Shown piece by piece: positions 1-13,525 of a stretch of 64,000 nt of DNA. The DNA lies in the NCBI RefSeq assembly GCF_001690595.1, contig NZ_LZHH01000086.1, positions 1-64,000 of the forward strand, in the 5' to 3' direction. Each line of letters starts with the position of its first letter. The stretch's first letter is position 1. Under the pieces are notes generated by a model that was not told the origin of the DNA, did no database searches, and saw only the letters and a program-made list of their open reading frames with translations. The position numbers and the translations under genes are program-made. The stretch comes from Gilliamella sp. Choc5-1. GTDB lineage: Bacteria; Pseudomonadota; Gammaproteobacteria; Enterobacterales; Orbaceae.

Positions 1-43
1 TCTTCTAAACAAACAATCTGTGTGAACACTTACGAGCACTTCG

Positions 44-1581
<1,538 letters not shown>

Positions 1582-1715
1582 AAAGTTTGATGCTCGATAA
1601 CTTTCTCTGACATATTCAAATAAATCTTCAGTGTCACTTATCAAGACTTAATTTTTTTAGTCCGTAGACTTTAATCTTTCGTCTCGCAAGTGCCCACACA
1701 GATTGTCTGTTTCTT

Positions 1716-1730
1716 CTTTTTAAAGAGCTA
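1716..1730 (-). promoter_or_regulatory. rrn boxA antitermination element
   Basis: Read on the minus strand this is TAGCTCTTTAAAAAG, close to the boxA consensus TGCTCTTTAA that recruits NusB/NusE to rRNA leaders. It lies in the roughly 200-nt leader between the rrn promoter and the 16S 5' end. A small hairpin (ATCAAC/GTTGAT, 1748-1764) lies upstream. Confidence 0.7.
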
Positions 1731-1789
1731 ACAGCTTATCTCCCTCATCAACCTTTCGTTGATTTAGTTCGCTGTCTTAAGGGTTGCGT

Positions 1790-1818
1790 ATGTTACTCAC
1801 TTCACTTGTGAACGTCAA
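1790..1818 (-). promoter_or_regulatory. rrn promoter (sigma-70)
   Basis: On the minus strand there is a -35 TTGACG (1813-1818), a 17-nt spacer and a -10 TAACAT (1790-1795). An A/T-rich tract directly upstream (about 1825-1850) has the position and composition of an UP element. It points to the 16S gene and lies just past the purT stop codon. Confidence 0.75.
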
Positions 1819-1881
1819 CCCCTATTTTAGAATTTTTTATTTTTTTGTATTGAGTGACTACTTTTTACACAAATTTATGCG

Positions 1882-3063
1882 TTATAGGATTATCTTTAGT
1901 TGTTTTGTCACATCAATTGCTTTATTAATGGCCTCTTTAACTGTCGATGCTCTAGCTAATGCAACACCCATTCTTCGTGTTCCTTTTACTTCTGGTTTAC
2001 CAAACAAACGTAAATCAGTTTGCGGTTTGTTTAATGCTTTATCAATATTAGCAAAAATTATTTGTTTGGAATTACCTTCTATTAATAAGACAGATGATGC
2101 ACAAGCACCATATTGTTCTATAATTGGAATTGGCAATCCTAATATTGCTCTAGCATGTAATGCAAACTCAGATAAGTTTTGTGAAATTAATGTCACCATA
2201 CCGGTATCATGGGGGCGAGGTGATACTTCACTAAACCATACTTGCTCCCCTTTAACAAATAATTCAACACCAAATACTCCTCGCCCACCTAATGCTTCTG
2301 TTATTTTAGTTGCAATATTTTTCGCTTTTTTCAATGCTTTTTCAGGCATCTGCTGAGGTTGCCAAGATTCTCGATAATCACCTTTTTCTTGACGATGGCC
2401 AATTGGTTCACAAAATGAAACTCCGTTAATATGCCTAACCGTCAGTAAAGTAATCTCGTAATCAAAATCAACAAAACCTTCTATGATTACTTTACCCCCA
2501 CCAGAGCGCCCTCCCTCTTGAGCATATATCCATGAAGATTTAATATCTGCTTCACTACGCAATAAAGATTGACCTTTACCCGAAGAGCTCATAACTGGCT
2601 TAACCAAACATGGAAAACCTATCTCTTTTACCATTTGTTCATATTCAAATTCGTTTTCGGCGAAACGATAAGGTGAAGTGGGTAGTTTTAATTCTTCTGC
2701 AGCAAGACGACGAATCCCCTCACGATTCATTGTTAATTGCGTTGCTTTTGCTGTTGGAATAACAGTAAATCCTTCTTTTTCCAACTCAACTAGTGTAGAT
2801 GTGGCAATAGCTTCAATTTCTGGAACAATATAATCGGGATTTTCCATTTCAATGATTTTTTTTAGAGCATCCCCATCAAGCATATTAACAGTATGATACC
2901 GATGAGCTACTTGCATTGCTGGCGCATTAGCATAGCGATCAACTGCAATAACTTCACAGCCAAAACGTTGTAATTCAATCGCCACTTCTTTAGCTAGTTC
3001 TCCTGCACCACAAAGTAATACTTTAGTTGCAGTCGGTGATAAAGGAGTACCTAATTTAGCCAT
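1882..3063 (-). CDS. purT: Formate-dependent phosphoribosylglycinamide formyltransferase PurT
   Basis: ATP-grasp enzyme converting GAR, formate and ATP to formyl-GAR, the folate-independent third step of purine synthesis. The sequence has the N-terminal Rossmann part ([20 protein letters not shown]), the ATP-grasp core with [13 protein letters not shown] and the metal-binding end [11 protein letters not shown] chose ATG 3063 over the upstream GTG at 3078 because GAGGAAA sits a few bases before it and the protein then starts [10 protein letters not shown], like E. coli MTLLGTALRP. Length is about 393 aa, normal. The 3' end abuts the rrn promoter region. A terminator separates it from purA, so it probably has its own transcript. 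Confidence 0.96.
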   Translation of the reverse strand: MAKLGTPLSPTATKVLLCGAGELAKEVAIELQRFGCEVIAVDRYANAPAMQVAHRYHTVNMLDGDALKKIIEMENPDYIVPEIEAIATSTLVELEKEGFTVIPTAKATQLTMNREGIRRLAAEELKLPTSPYRFAENEFEYEQMVKEIGFPCLVKPVMSSSGKGQSLLRSEADIKSSWIYAQEGGRSGGGKVIIEGFVDFDYEITLLTVRHINGVSFCEPIGHRQEKGDYRESWQPQQMPEKALKKAKNIATKITEALGGRGVFGVELFVKGEQVWFSEVSPRPHDTGMVTLISQNLSEFALHARAILGLPIPIIEQYGACASSVLLIEGNSKQIIFANIDKALNKPQTDLRLFGKPEVKGTRRMGVALARASTVKEAINKAIDVTKQLKIIL

Positions 3064-3106
3064 AATTTCCTCATACACAGTTAATCGTTATATCTCAAAA
3101 AATAAA

Positions 3107-3130
3107 AAATCGGGAAAATTATCCCGATTT
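3107..3130 (-). terminator. Intrinsic terminator after purA
   Basis: A 9-bp perfect stem (AAATCGGGA / TCCCGATTT, 6-nt loop) lies between the purA stop and the purT start. It has A/T runs on both sides, so it could act in both directions. On the minus strand it would end the purA transcript before purT. Confidence 0.75.
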
Positions 3131-3142
3131 TTTTAATCAATA

Positions 3143-4444
<1,302 letters not shown>

Positions 4445-4460
4445 TTATCTACTCACTCAC

Positions 4461-5387
4461 TTAATTATTAGATTTTAATTTCATATACTGCAAAAACTTA
4501 CTGTCAGAGCTAATAACCATGACATCATTACCAGTAAAGCTTTGTTCATAAGCTTTCAAACTACGGATAAAACTAAAAAATTCTACATCGTTGCTAAAGG
4601 CATCAGCATAAATTTTAGCCGCATTAGCATCTCCTTCACCACGAATAGCTTGAGATTGTCGTTCAGCTTCAGATAATATTTTTGCTACTTCTAGTGTAGC
4701 TTCTGCCTGTATTTCATTCGCTCTCTTAGCATCTTGAGAATATTGATTATCTTTCATTTTATCATAAATAAATTTAGACTCATCTCGAGGAAAATCAATT
4801 TTCTTTATACGAATATCAACAACTTCAATACCAAAAGATTTCATGCTTATTTTATTACTTTCAAAATCTTTTTTAGCCTCATTGGTAATATTTTCTACTG
4901 ATTTATTTTCAACAGTTTCCTGAATAGGACTATTTAAAGTATTTTTGATGGTCGTCAAGATAGAATTATGAGAATCATTAAGAATATCAATAGTATTTAG
5001 TTTGCTAATTTCAGATTTTAAACAACTAGTTAATCGAGCGAACAATAAATTTTCAATGTTATTATTTCTTGTAATTGCTTCGTAGTATCGATTAAAATCA
5101 ACAACTCTCCATTGCACAAAATAATTAACAACTAAATCTTTATTTTCACGAGTTATGAATTTTTGATCCTGATCTATATTATTTGAATTATTAATAGTTT
5201 GAATTTTAGCATCTATAATTTTGACCTTATCCATTCCTGGAATTCTAAAATGTAATCCAGGATCAGATAATTTTATAATTTTATTAAATCGTAAAATAAC
5301 ACCACGAGTTCCTTCTTCGACAACATAGGCACTAGAAAAAAACATACCAACTAAAATCAATATTATAGGAATTAATAATTTGCGCAT
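4461..5387 (-). CDS. hflC: HflC, modulator of FtsH protease
   Basis: SPFH/band-7 membrane protein that pairs with HflK in a large periplasm-facing assembly around the AAA protease FtsH. It has one N-terminal transmembrane segment (about residues 4-22), then VVEEGTRGVILRFNKI, the start of the SPFH domain, and an alanine/glutamate-rich helical region near residues 215-260. I chose ATG 5387 because AAGGAG lies 6 nt before it. The ATG at 5393 directly abuts that SD with no spacing. The SD overlaps the end of hflK, so translation is likely coupled. About 308 aa, near the usual length (334 in E. coli). Confidence 0.95.
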   Translation of the reverse strand: MRKLLIPIILILVGMFFSSAYVVEEGTRGVILRFNKIIKLSDPGLHFRIPGMDKVKIIDAKIQTINNSNNIDQDQKFITRENKDLVVNYFVQWRVVDFNRYYEAITRNNNIENLLFARLTSCLKSEISKLNTIDILNDSHNSILTTIKNTLNSPIQETVENKSVENITNEAKKDFESNKISMKSFGIEVVDIRIKKIDFPRDESKFIYDKMKDNQYSQDAKRANEIQAEATLEVAKILSEAERQSQAIRGEGDANAAKIYADAFSNDVEFFSFIRSLKAYEQSFTGNDVMVISSDSKFLQYMKLKSNN

Positions 5388-5397
5388 ATTCATCTCC

Positions 5398-6615
5398 TTA
5401 CTTTCTCATAAATCGCGGAGTCCGCGCAGTATTGCCAACATTGGATTTATTGGTACTGTCTTTAGTCTCTTTAGATAATTCCTGTGTTGCCTGAGACTGA
5501 TCTTTTACTACTTCAGAAGAATTCGGCATATCTTTACTATTTGAGTTTGATAAAGAGCCCGACTTATAATTTTCTTCATTTTTATTTTTTAATAGCTGTT
5601 CTACTGGTAAAACCATTAAACTCCCACTTTTATCATTAACTATAATTTTGCTGGTTTTAGCTAATATTCTTTCCATTGTTTCAATATATAAATATTCTTT
5701 TGTAAGTTCTGGCGCTACTTTATATTGTGGTAAGATTTTTTCAAAACGAGCAACATCACCAGCCGCTTCAAGCTCCACTTTTACTTTATATGCATTTGCA
5801 TTAGCTAGGGTAATAGCAGATTGAGCTTTTGCTTCTTCAATTTGTTTGTTCTTATTACTTGTAGCGTTATCTATTTTTTGTTTTTTATCTTCTTGAGCTT
5901 TCATAACATCATTAAAAGCTTCTTGTACAGCTTTAGAAGAGCTAACTGATTGGAAACTAATATCTACTATACTAATTCCCATATTATAATTACTGATAAT
6001 ATTAGTTAATTCATCTTTTATACGATTTACTAACACTGAACTGCCATTAGTAAAAACATCATTCATTCCAGATTGATCAAATTCAGTACGCAAAGCACTA
6101 TCTGCTGCTTGTTGTAGACTATCTTTAACATTAGTGACATTAAATAAATATTTAATAGGATCGCTGATACTATATTCTACCTTCATTTCAACAAAGCCTA
6201 AATCATCACCAGTTGTTATCATAAAACCATCTAGATTAAAATTGCGCGTGCTTTGTGTATCAACTTTATACACTTTGTCAATTAAAGGTAGATTCCAATT
6301 TAATCCAGGTTGAATAATTTCGGGTTGAACTTTACCAAAACGAGTAATTACTCCACGTTCATTTTGATTGATAGTGTAAAAACCACTCATTCCCCAAATT
6401 ATAACTAGTAAAACAACTACAAATAGAATAATTTTAGTGGTATCCATCGGTAATTTAATTCCCGATCCACCTCTATTATTGCCAAAACTACTTTTTTTAA
6501 AGAATTCTTTAACTTTATCAAATAAACCATTAAACGAATTATTAGTTGGTTTTTTGTTATTATTACCCCATGGATCATTATCTTGTCCGTTGTTACCGGG
6601 CTGATTCCACGCCAT
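5398..6615 (-). CDS. hflK: HflK, modulator of FtsH protease
   Basis: Partner of HflC. The N terminus MAWNQPGNNGQDNDPWGNN is nearly identical to the E. coli protein and is followed by a Gly/Asn-rich cytoplasmic tail, one transmembrane segment (about residues 65-82) and an SPFH domain starting at INQNERGVITRFGKVQPE. The C-terminal tail is rich in Ser, Asn and Gln and looks disordered. I chose ATG 6615 rather than the first in-frame ATG (6630) because of this homology and a GGAG about 8 nt upstream. The stop codon lies just before the hflC SD. Confidence 0.95.
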   Translation of the reverse strand: MAWNQPGNNGQDNDPWGNNNKKPTNNSFNGLFDKVKEFFKKSSFGNNRGGSGIKLPMDTTKIILFVVVLLVIIWGMSGFYTINQNERGVITRFGKVQPEIIQPGLNWNLPLIDKVYKVDTQSTRNFNLDGFMITTGDDLGFVEMKVEYSISDPIKYLFNVTNVKDSLQQAADSALRTEFDQSGMNDVFTNGSSVLVNRIKDELTNIISNYNMGISIVDISFQSVSSSKAVQEAFNDVMKAQEDKKQKIDNATSNKNKQIEEAKAQSAITLANANAYKVKVELEAAGDVARFEKILPQYKVAPELTKEYLYIETMERILAKTSKIIVNDKSGSLMVLPVEQLLKNKNEENYKSGSLSNSNSKDMPNSSEVVKDQSQATQELSKETKDSTNKSNVGNTARTPRFMRK

Positions 6616-6637
6616 ATTTATATGCTCCATTTAACAA

Positions 6638-7933
6638 TTAGTTGCTATTTTGCTTATTGATTAAGTATAACAGATCTGGCTCTTGTTTACAGAGACGATT
6701 CCATTCAATTAAAGGTATTCTCACATCTAAATGAAAACTACCATCATCATTAATAAATTCATGCTCTACCGCATTTAGCTGATAAAAACGGCTTCTAAGC
6801 CTTGCTAAATAAGATGGTAAGCTCAATTGACAAACTTGAATTTGTTTAGAAAGTCTTTCTTTTAATGCAATAAATAAAAGATCTAATCCTAAACTATTTT
6901 GCGCTGAAATCCAAACTCGAATTGGCATACCATGTTCATCTCGATCAATAGTTGATTGCTTACCTTCTATTAAATCAATTTTATTCATAACAAGTAATGT
7001 AGGAATTTCATGAGCATTAATTTCAAGCAGCACTTCATCAACAGCATGCATATTATCCAATAAATTAGGATCTGCTGCATCAATGACATGTAGTAACAAT
7101 GTTGCTTCTTGTGTTTCAAGTAATGTTGCTTTAAAAGCCGCAATAAGATCATGAGGTAAATGACGAATAAAGCCTACAGTATCAGCTAAAACAACTTCAC
7201 CTACATCATCAACAATAATTCGACGAAGTGTTGGATCGAGTGTAGCAAATAACTGATTAGCAGCATATACATCAGCATTTGTTAATGCATTAAATAATGT
7301 TGATTTACCTGCATTCGTGTAGCCAACAAAAGAGACTGTTGATAGATCTGCTTTATTTCGTGATTGACGATTTTGATTTCGCTGTTTTTCAACTTTAGCA
7401 AGTCTTGATAAAATTAATTGAATCCGTTGACGAATCAACCTTCTATCAGTTTCTAATTGAGTTTCACCTGGACCACGTAAACCTATCCCACCTTTTTGAC
7501 GTTCTAAATGCGTCCAACCTCGAACTAAACGAGTCGAAAGATGTTGTAACTGTGCTAACTCAACTTGTAATTTACCCTCATGTGTCCTAGCTCTTTGGGC
7601 AAAGATATCAAGAATTAATCCTGTTCTATCAACAACACGACATTTGCACAATTGCTCTAGATTACGTTCTTGGGAGGGAGTTAAAGTGTGATTTACTAAA
7701 ATAACAGAAGCATCGAGTTGTTTAACTTTTTCAGCTAGTTCTTGCGCTTTACCTTCACCAATAAAATATTTGCTCTGAGGCGCTTTTTTTGAGGTTGTAA
7801 CAATATCGAGAATATCTATTTGAGCAGAAGAAACCAAAACCTCAAACTCTTTAAGATCCTCGATATCGCTTTCTTGAGGGAAGAATACATGAACTAATAA
7901 GGCAGTTTCACCGCCTTTATATCTCTCAAACAA
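6638..7933 (-). CDS. hflX: GTPase HflX, ribosome-splitting factor
   Basis: Obg/HflX-family GTPase that acts on 50S subunits and rescues stalled ribosomes under stress. It has the N-terminal HflX domain with [20 protein letters not shown] and [18 protein letters not shown], then the G domain: G1 [10 protein letters not shown]3 DTVGF and G4 NKID. At 431 aa the length is normal. It lies 21 nt after hfq and before hflK, in the conserved order. The start MFERYKGGE aligns with E. coli MFDRYDAGE. Confidence 0.97.
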   Translation of the reverse strand: MFERYKGGETALLVHVFFPQESDIEDLKEFEVLVSSAQIDILDIVTTSKKAPQSKYFIGEGKAQELAEKVKQLDASVILVNHTLTPSQERNLEQLCKCRVVDRTGLILDIFAQRARTHEGKLQVELAQLQHLSTRLVRGWTHLERQKGGIGLRGPGETQLETDRRLIRQRIQLILSRLAKVEKQRNQNRQSRNKADLSTVSFVGYTNAGKSTLFNALTNADVYAANQLFATLDPTLRRIIVDDVGEVVLADTVGFIRHLPHDLIAAFKATLLETQEATLLLHVIDAADPNLLDNMHAVDEVLLEINAHEIPTLLVMNKIDLIEGKQSTIDRDEHGMPIRVWISAQNSLGLDLLFIALKERLSKQIQVCQLSLPSYLARLRSRFYQLNAVEHEFINDDGSFHLDVRIPLIEWNRLCKQEPDLLYLINKQNSN

Positions 7934-7953
7934 TCAGATTCTCCACCAAAATA

Positions 7954-8211
<258 letters not shown>

Positions 8212-8405
8212 TTAAAAATAATTAAATGAATATAAAATAAAATGATTATAAGTAATTAATGTATTTTGGCATCCCATTTTTAAATACATTATTAGTATCC
8301 ACCAAAATAACATAAAAAGCACGTCTCTTGAACCAATCAACCAAAATTTATGCACAAATAACTAAATTTTTACTACTATTTATAAATATTTATAAAAACG
8401 ACTTT

Positions 8406-9317
8406 CTATAAAATTTTCTGGAAGATTAATTCTATATTATCATTATTTAGCCATGTTATAGGTTGCTTCCAACCACGAAGCCATGTTATTTGTCTTTTAG
8501 CTAATTGCCGTGTAGCACAAATACCTTTAAAAACCATTTCATCATAACTTATATCGCCATTTAAATATTCCCACATTTGACGATATCCAACACAACGCAT
8601 AGAAGGCAAATTTAAATGCAAATCAGCCCTCTGCCTGAGCGCTTTAACTTCATTTTCAAATCCAGTATCGAGCATTTGTAAAAAACGCTGCTCAATGCGT
8701 TCATGTAATTGTGACCTATCTTGTGGCATAATAGCAAATTGCATAATATCATATGGTAATGCTTTACCACTTTCTCGTGTAAGTTCTGTTAAGCTTTTAC
8801 CTGAAATTAAATAAACTTCTAAAGCTCTATTAAGCCGCTGAGGATCGTTAGGATGAATTCGTTCAGCTGAAATTGGATCAACTTTTTTTAATTCTTCATG
8901 AATCGCTTTCCACCCTAATTTATTAGCTTTTTCCTCTATTTGCTCACGAATTTCACTATTGGCAGCAGGGAGCGGTGAAAGCCCTTCAATTAAAGCTTTA
9001 AAATAGAGCATTGTACCGCCTACTAATAGAGGAACTCGCCCCTTCTCCAATGATTTTTCAATTTCAATCAATGCATCCTGTCGGAAATTTGCAGCTGAAT
9101 AACTTTCTGCTGGATCACAAATATCAATCAATTTATGTGGATACTTTTGTTGCTCTTCTTTAGTCGGTTTTGCAGTACCAATGTCCATACCACGATAAAT
9201 TAGAGCTGAATCGACGCTAATAATATCAATAGGATAACGATCATAAAGCGCCATAGCAAATGCCGTTTTACCAGATGCTGTTGGCCCCATTAACGAAATA
9301 ATTTTTGGTTTATTCAT
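8406..9317 (-). CDS. miaA: tRNA dimethylallyltransferase MiaA
   Basis: Adds dimethylallyl to N6 of A37 in tRNAs reading UNN codons; MiaB, also in this window, methylthiolates the product. It has a P-loop [11 protein letters not shown] (residues 11-21), the [17 protein letters not shown] substrate motif and a C-terminal [14 protein letters not shown] tRNA-contact segment. At 303 aa it is full length. The start overlaps the mutL end by 8 nt, indicating one transcript. Confidence 0.97.
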   Translation of the reverse strand: MNKPKIISLMGPTASGKTAFAMALYDRYPIDIISVDSALIYRGMDIGTAKPTKEEQQKYPHKLIDICDPAESYSAANFRQDALIEIEKSLEKGRVPLLVGGTMLYFKALIEGLSPLPAANSEIREQIEEKANKLGWKAIHEELKKVDPISAERIHPNDPQRLNRALEVYLISGKSLTELTRESGKALPYDIMQFAIMPQDRSQLHERIEQRFLQMLDTGFENEVKALRQRADLHLNLPSMRCVGYRQMWEYLNGDISYDEMVFKGICATRQLAKRQITWLRGWKQPITWLNNDNIELIFQKIL

Positions 9318-11166
9318 GATAAATCGATTGAGTTAAAGATTGCATGTCAATTGGGTATAAAAATGAATCTTGTTGTAACAGATTAATATCCACTTGTTCT
9401 AATTGAGCTAGTAACTGAATGGCTTTTACTACACTCCAGTTCATCGTAACACTATCATAATACTGATTAGCTAACCAAGCCGCTATTTGCGTTGGATCTA
9501 AAACTTCATTTTTTGAATCAGAAATAAAAGCAATTAAAGCCGGCAATAATTGTTGCCAATTGATAGTACGCAACATTTTAGGAACATTTTGCAAATACAG
9601 CTTCGCTTTATCAATATAAAAATCAAAACCTAAAAAATTTAGTTGTGGCTGATAAGAAGAAAGGACTTTCTGCTCCTTATTATTAATTAAAATTGTTAAT
9701 GGGATAAGCAATTTTTCAGAATCTTGTGACAATAACTTAATAGCAACGAATTTTTGTTGAGCAATAGGCAACTTCATCAACATTAATTTTTGTTGATTAT
9801 CTTCATTTTTTTCAAGCAATGCAATATCAGGTTGAATAATAGTTAACACCCGTCCAAATGTCACTAATAACGAATTATCAAGCTGCTGTTGTAATGATTG
9901 CAATGGTAAATTTTGTTTAGGAAATAATGATTCAATAACCGCTTTTTGTGGTTCAGTTATTTCATTTTCTTCTACCGATAAAAATGGCTTTTCTGGCTCA
10001 AGTTGTACAATATTTTGAGAAGAAGATTCAACGCTAATTAACTGACCATACAACGCATTTTCTTTAGCATAATTACTAGTTTTTTTAGGTAATTGGTTAC
10101 TAGCTTGATAAGGCTTAGAAATCGTCTGTTTATTAAAGATATTTTCTCCAGCTGCTTGCCGATTAGGTGTTATTGTTACTTTTTCATCTGTTACAGATAA
10201 ATCCGATTCAAGAGCCATAACTATAGCTTGATAAACGAAATCATGAACCAATCTTGCCTCATGAAAACGGACTTCATGTTTAGCAGGGTGAACATTAACA
10301 TCAACTTGTTTTGGATCTATTTGTAAAAACACCACATAACTTTGTTGTTCATTCGCATGTCTTATATAGGCTTGTCGCAATGCATGATTAAGTAATTTAT
10401 CTTTGATAACTCGACCATTAACATAAAAATATTGCAAATTACTAACTTCACTACTTGTTACCCAACCTTGAATGAACAAATCATCATGTTGCCAATCTAA
10501 TTTGACTGCTTTTTGCATAAATACTCGCCCACATACCAATTCTACCCTTTTTTCAAGGGTAGATGAACGGTACTGCTTAACAAGTTTACTATTATGCTGC
10601 AAATTAAAAGTAACATCAGGACGTGCTAGCGCAATACGCCGAACGAATTCCTCAATATGCATAAATTCAGTTTTTTCTGTTTTTAAAAAACGGCGTCTTG
10701 CAGGCGTATTGTAAAACAAATCAAGTACTTCAACAGTCGAGCCAACAGGATGTGCAGCAGGTTTAATCACCGGTTCCATATCTCGCCCTTCAGCATAAAC
10801 TTGCCAAGCTTCAGTTTGTTCTGCTGTGCGTGAAGTTAATGTCAATCTTGCAACTGAACTTATACTCGCCAGCGCCTCACCACGAAATCCAAGACTAATA
10901 ATAGAATCTAAATCATCTAACTTGCTGATTTTACTTGTCGCATGACGAGCAAGCGCCAGTGCTAATTCATCTTTAGCAATACCGCAACCATTATCTCTAA
11001 TACGAATTAATTTACAGCCACCTTGCTCAAGATCAATATCAATTTGAGTACTTCCCGCATCAAGGCTATTTTCAACCAACTCTTTAATGACTGATGCTGG
11101 TCGTTCTACCACCTCACCAGCAGCAATTTGATTTGCTAATTGAGGAGAAAGAATATGAATTACCAT
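9310..11166 (-). CDS. mutL: DNA mismatch repair protein MutL
   Basis: GHKL ATPase linking MutS mismatch recognition to MutH and UvrD. Motifs near the N terminus are [11 protein letters not shown] (ATP/Mg site, Asn 33 region), DNGCGI and [12 protein letters not shown], followed by the [11 protein letters not shown] segment. The divergent Q/N-rich linker (about 350-430) leads to a C-terminal dimerisation domain. No DQHAxxER-type endonuclease motif is visible, consistent with the MutH-dependent, Dam-directed type. The ATG overlaps the amiB stop (TAATG). Confidence 0.97.
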   Translation of the reverse strand: MVIHILSPQLANQIAAGEVVERPASVIKELVENSLDAGSTQIDIDLEQGGCKLIRIRDNGCGIAKDELALALARHATSKISKLDDLDSIISLGFRGEALASISSVARLTLTSRTAEQTEAWQVYAEGRDMEPVIKPAAHPVGSTVEVLDLFYNTPARRRFLKTEKTEFMHIEEFVRRIALARPDVTFNLQHNSKLVKQYRSSTLEKRVELVCGRVFMQKAVKLDWQHDDLFIQGWVTSSEVSNLQYFYVNGRVIKDKLLNHALRQAYIRHANEQQSYVVFLQIDPKQVDVNVHPAKHEVRFHEARLVHDFVYQAIVMALESDLSVTDEKVTITPNRQAAGENIFNKQTISKPYQASNQLPKKTSNYAKENALYGQLISVESSSQNIVQLEPEKPFLSVEENEITEPQKAVIESLFPKQNLPLQSLQQQLDNSLLVTFGRVLTIIQPDIALLEKNEDNQQKLMLMKLPIAQQKFVAIKLLSQDSEKLLIPLTILINNKEQKVLSSYQPQLNFLGFDFYIDKAKLYLQNVPKMLRTINWQQLLPALIAFISDSKNEVLDPTQIAAWLANQYYDSVTMNWSVVKAIQLLAQLEQVDINLLQQDSFLYPIDMQSLTQSIYHE

Positions 11167-11933
11167 TAATGCTGTTCTCCAAATTTTGGATTTTGTTTAA
11201 CGTAATTTTTTATACCTTGATAGATAGCTTTAGCAATCTTATCTTGATGAGTATTACTACTTAGTAAGCGTTCTTCACCTTCGTTAGAGATAAAACCAAC
11301 TTCAACTAAAATCGATGGAATATCTGGTGAACGTAATACCCCTAAGCTTGCATGTTCTGGAGCAGATTTATGTAGCTTTGTTATCCCTTTCATTTCTTTT
11401 AATACTTGTTTTGCTAACTCATATCCCACTCGTTGAGAATAAGAAAATTGCAGATCTAATACGGCTTGACTTAAATGAGGATCATGATCATCGCTAAGCG
11501 CATCACCTGCCCCACCAAGTAACTGTGACTGTTTTTCATCTTGTTCAAGCCAACGACCAAGTTCTGTGTCCGCTCGCTTAGTTGACAATACCCAGATCGA
11601 AGCACCAGTTGCATTCCGATTTGGTGCAGCATCGGCGTGAACTGAAACTAACAAATTAGCTTTATTTTTTCTAGCGATTTCAGAGCGTTGTGAAACAGAA
11701 ATAAAATTATCACTACTACGGGTTAACACCCCTTTAAAATTAGGATCTTTATTTAATAAATTGGTAAGTTTTTTAGCAATAGAAAGCGTAACTGTTTTTT
11801 CATATAACTTATTTTTCCCTATTGCGCCGGAATCTTTACCACCATGCCCTGCATCAACGGCAATCACAACTTTAGCTGCATAGGCAGAACTACAAAGCAG
11901 TAATAAGATAAAAAAAGTGAATAGTTTTTTCAT
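11166..11933 (-). CDS. amiB: N-acetylmuramoyl-L-alanine amidase (AmiB-type, catalytic domain only)
   Basis: Periplasmic zinc amidase that cuts septal peptidoglycan stems. It has a signal peptide (residues 1-19, ending SSAYA), then an Amidase_3 domain with zinc ligands in [21 protein letters not shown] and LVEVGFISN. At 255 aa it is much shorter than E. coli AmiB (about 445 aa): both the N-terminal AMIN domain and the C-terminal LysM repeats are missing. Position upstream of mutL supports the amiB name. A second amidase with an AMIN domain lies at 19332-20567. Confidence 0.9.
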   Translation of the reverse strand: MKKLFTFFILLLLCSSAYAAKVVIAVDAGHGGKDSGAIGKNKLYEKTVTLSIAKKLTNLLNKDPNFKGVLTRSSDNFISVSQRSEIARKNKANLLVSVHADAAPNRNATGASIWVLSTKRADTELGRWLEQDEKQSQLLGGAGDALSDDHDPHLSQAVLDLQFSYSQRVGYELAKQVLKEMKGITKLHKSAPEHASLGVLRSPDIPSILVEVGFISNEGEERLLSSNTHQDKIAKAIYQGIKNYVKQNPKFGEQH

Positions 11934-11956
11934 TGTCTTTATATTGTTTATTTCAA

Positions 11957-12427
11957 TTATGATAGATTAATAATCTCGCTGCCTTTTTCGCTTATTGCCT
12001 GAACGCAAGCAGTACGTTCAAGCGCCAAATAAGTCAAATGAATTTCAAGATCCGCGCTTGGCAAGATCCCATTTGCTTGCTGTGGCCACTCAATCAAACA
12101 AATTGATCGCGAAGAAAAATATTCACGAATCCCCATATACTCTAATTCTTCTGGATCGCAAAGCCGATATAAATCAAAATGGTAAACTGAAAAATCATCA
12201 AATTGATAGGGTTCAACTAATGTATAAGTTGGACTTTTTACGTTACCTACATGACCTAATTGTTGCAAAAAACCACGACTAAAAGTTGTTTTACCTGCAC
12301 CAAGATCGCCAATTAAATAGATAACAATTGTATCATCATGCTTGGACAAATAGTTTAAACATAGTTTGGCAAGTTTACTACCAAACAAAATCGTTTGTTG
12401 CTCATTGCTTAAAATAACTGGTTTCAT
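11957..12427 (-). CDS. tsaE: tRNA threonylcarbamoyladenosine biosynthesis protein TsaE
   Basis: ATPase of the t6A37 synthesis complex (with TsaB, TsaD and TsaC). It has Walker [14 protein letters not shown], then [10 protein letters not shown] and [16 protein letters not shown] chose ATG 12427 because [12 protein letters not shown] fits the family start; 56 extra in-frame residues upstream are hydrophobic and unlike the family. About 156 aa, normal. First gene of the tsaE-amiB-mutL-miaA-hfq run. A divergent tusB starts 130 nt away. Confidence 0.95.
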   Translation of the reverse strand: MKPVILSNEQQTILFGSKLAKLCLNYLSKHDDTIVIYLIGDLGAGKTTFSRGFLQQLGHVGNVKSPTYTLVEPYQFDDFSVYHFDLYRLCDPEELEYMGIREYFSSRSICLIEWPQQANGILPSADLEIHLTYLALERTACVQAISEKGSEIINLS

Positions 12428-12557
12428 GATGAATTCTTTGCTCAATAAATAGTTCTTATTATATACTAATAACATCAAAGATGTACTAACCAAAATGAGC
12501 TTGATTTTGTAAAAAAGTTTCAGGTAACTATACGTTTCAGTATAAAAAGTGAAAATA

Positions 12558-12839
12558 ATGCTACATACTATATCAACAGCAAACCAATCAGCCATAAATC
12601 CACAATTAATATCAGCTCAAGATGTTGTATTGTTCTGGCAAAATGGCGTTATTCTGGCTATACAAAATAATCCATTATTAAATAATATTATAAAAAAAAC
12701 TAAACACTGTTACGTCATCAACAGCGATATAGAAGCCCGAGGAATAAGCAAAATTATTGATTCAAGGCTTAAAATTATCAATATGCAACAAGTTGTTGAA
12801 CTTACAACTAACCATTTTCCACAAATAAACTGGGAATGA
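12558..12839 (+). CDS. tusB: Sulfur-relay protein TusB (DsrH family)
   Basis: DsrH-fold subunit of the TusBCD complex that passes sulfur to TusE and MnmA for 2-thiouridine at the tRNA wobble position. The start [10 protein letters not shown], the central [27 protein letters not shown] and the end [15 protein letters not shown] match E. coli TusB (MLHTLHRSP, LLLLQDGV, NEDLIARGL, TVKHPSQMAW). The length of 93 aa is right. Neither tusC nor tusD is beside it, which is unusual because tusDCB normally form one operon. SD is weak. Confidence 0.85.
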   Translation: MLHTISTANQSAINPQLISAQDVVLFWQNGVILAIQNNPLLNNIIKKTKHCYVINSDIEARGISKIIDSRLKIINMQQVVELTTNHFPQINWE

Positions 12840-12957
12840 CCATAGGGCATAATGCTAAAACTACCCAGTTTTAAAAAGCATGAATCATGCAAATTTGCAA
12901 AACCTAAAACCTAAGTTTAATATAAATCTCAATTGTACTCAGCTCGTATTCAAATTT

Positions 12958-13521
12958 ATGGCTAATTTATTAACGCTATCGGAAATCAATAATTATTTAA
13001 AAAATGGTGAAGTGATTGCTTACCCTACCGAGGCTGTTTTCGGTCTAGGGTGTGATCCAGATTGTGAATCAGCCGTATTAAAACTGTTACAACTAAAACA
13101 GCGTTCAGTAGATAAAGGCTTAATTTTAATTGCCAGCCATTACCAACAACTGATCCCTTATATAGATGAATTAGCTATTACTAATGAACAAAAACAGTTA
13201 GCACTTACTAGCTGGCCAGGTCCTGTTACTTGGGTTTTTCCTAAAAATACAAAAACACCTTATTTTTTGACTGGTAAATTCGACACCATAGCAGTACGAG
13301 TCACCAATCACCCCTTAGTTTGTAAACTATGCGATCTTTATGGCAAACCAATAGTTTCAACCAGTGCTAATTTATCGAATTATCCACCTTGTAAAACAGC
13401 AAGTGATGTCGTTAGCCAATTTGGTGAAAATTTTCCAATATTACAAGGACAAACAGGTAATAGATTACAGCCATCTCAAATCAGAAATATTCAAACAGGT
13501 AACATTATTCGACAAGGATAG
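12958..13521 (+). CDS. tsaC: L-threonylcarbamoyladenylate synthase TsaC
   Basis: YrdC-fold enzyme making threonylcarbamoyl-AMP for tRNA t6A37, feeding Tsa[45 protein letters not shown] and [11 protein letters not shown] are near-identical to E. coli TsaC. I chose ATG 12958 (MANLLTLSE), giving 187 aa, since the upstream in-frame ATG (12880) adds 26 residues outside the family. tsaE lies 530 bp away on the other strand, so two t6A genes are close together. Confidence 0.95.
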   Translation: MANLLTLSEINNYLKNGEVIAYPTEAVFGLGCDPDCESAVLKLLQLKQRSVDKGLILIASHYQQLIPYIDELAITNEQKQLALTSWPGPVTWVFPKNTKTPYFLTGKFDTIAVRVTNHPLVCKLCDLYGKPIVSTSANLSNYPPCKTASDVVSQFGENFPILQGQTGNRLQPSQIRNIQTGNIIRQG

Positions 13522-13525
13522 ATAT

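Noticed and set aside
1784-2356. Plus-strand open frame opposite purT
   Set aside because: It is the antisense of purT, with a skewed composition and no family resemblance; purT is certain.
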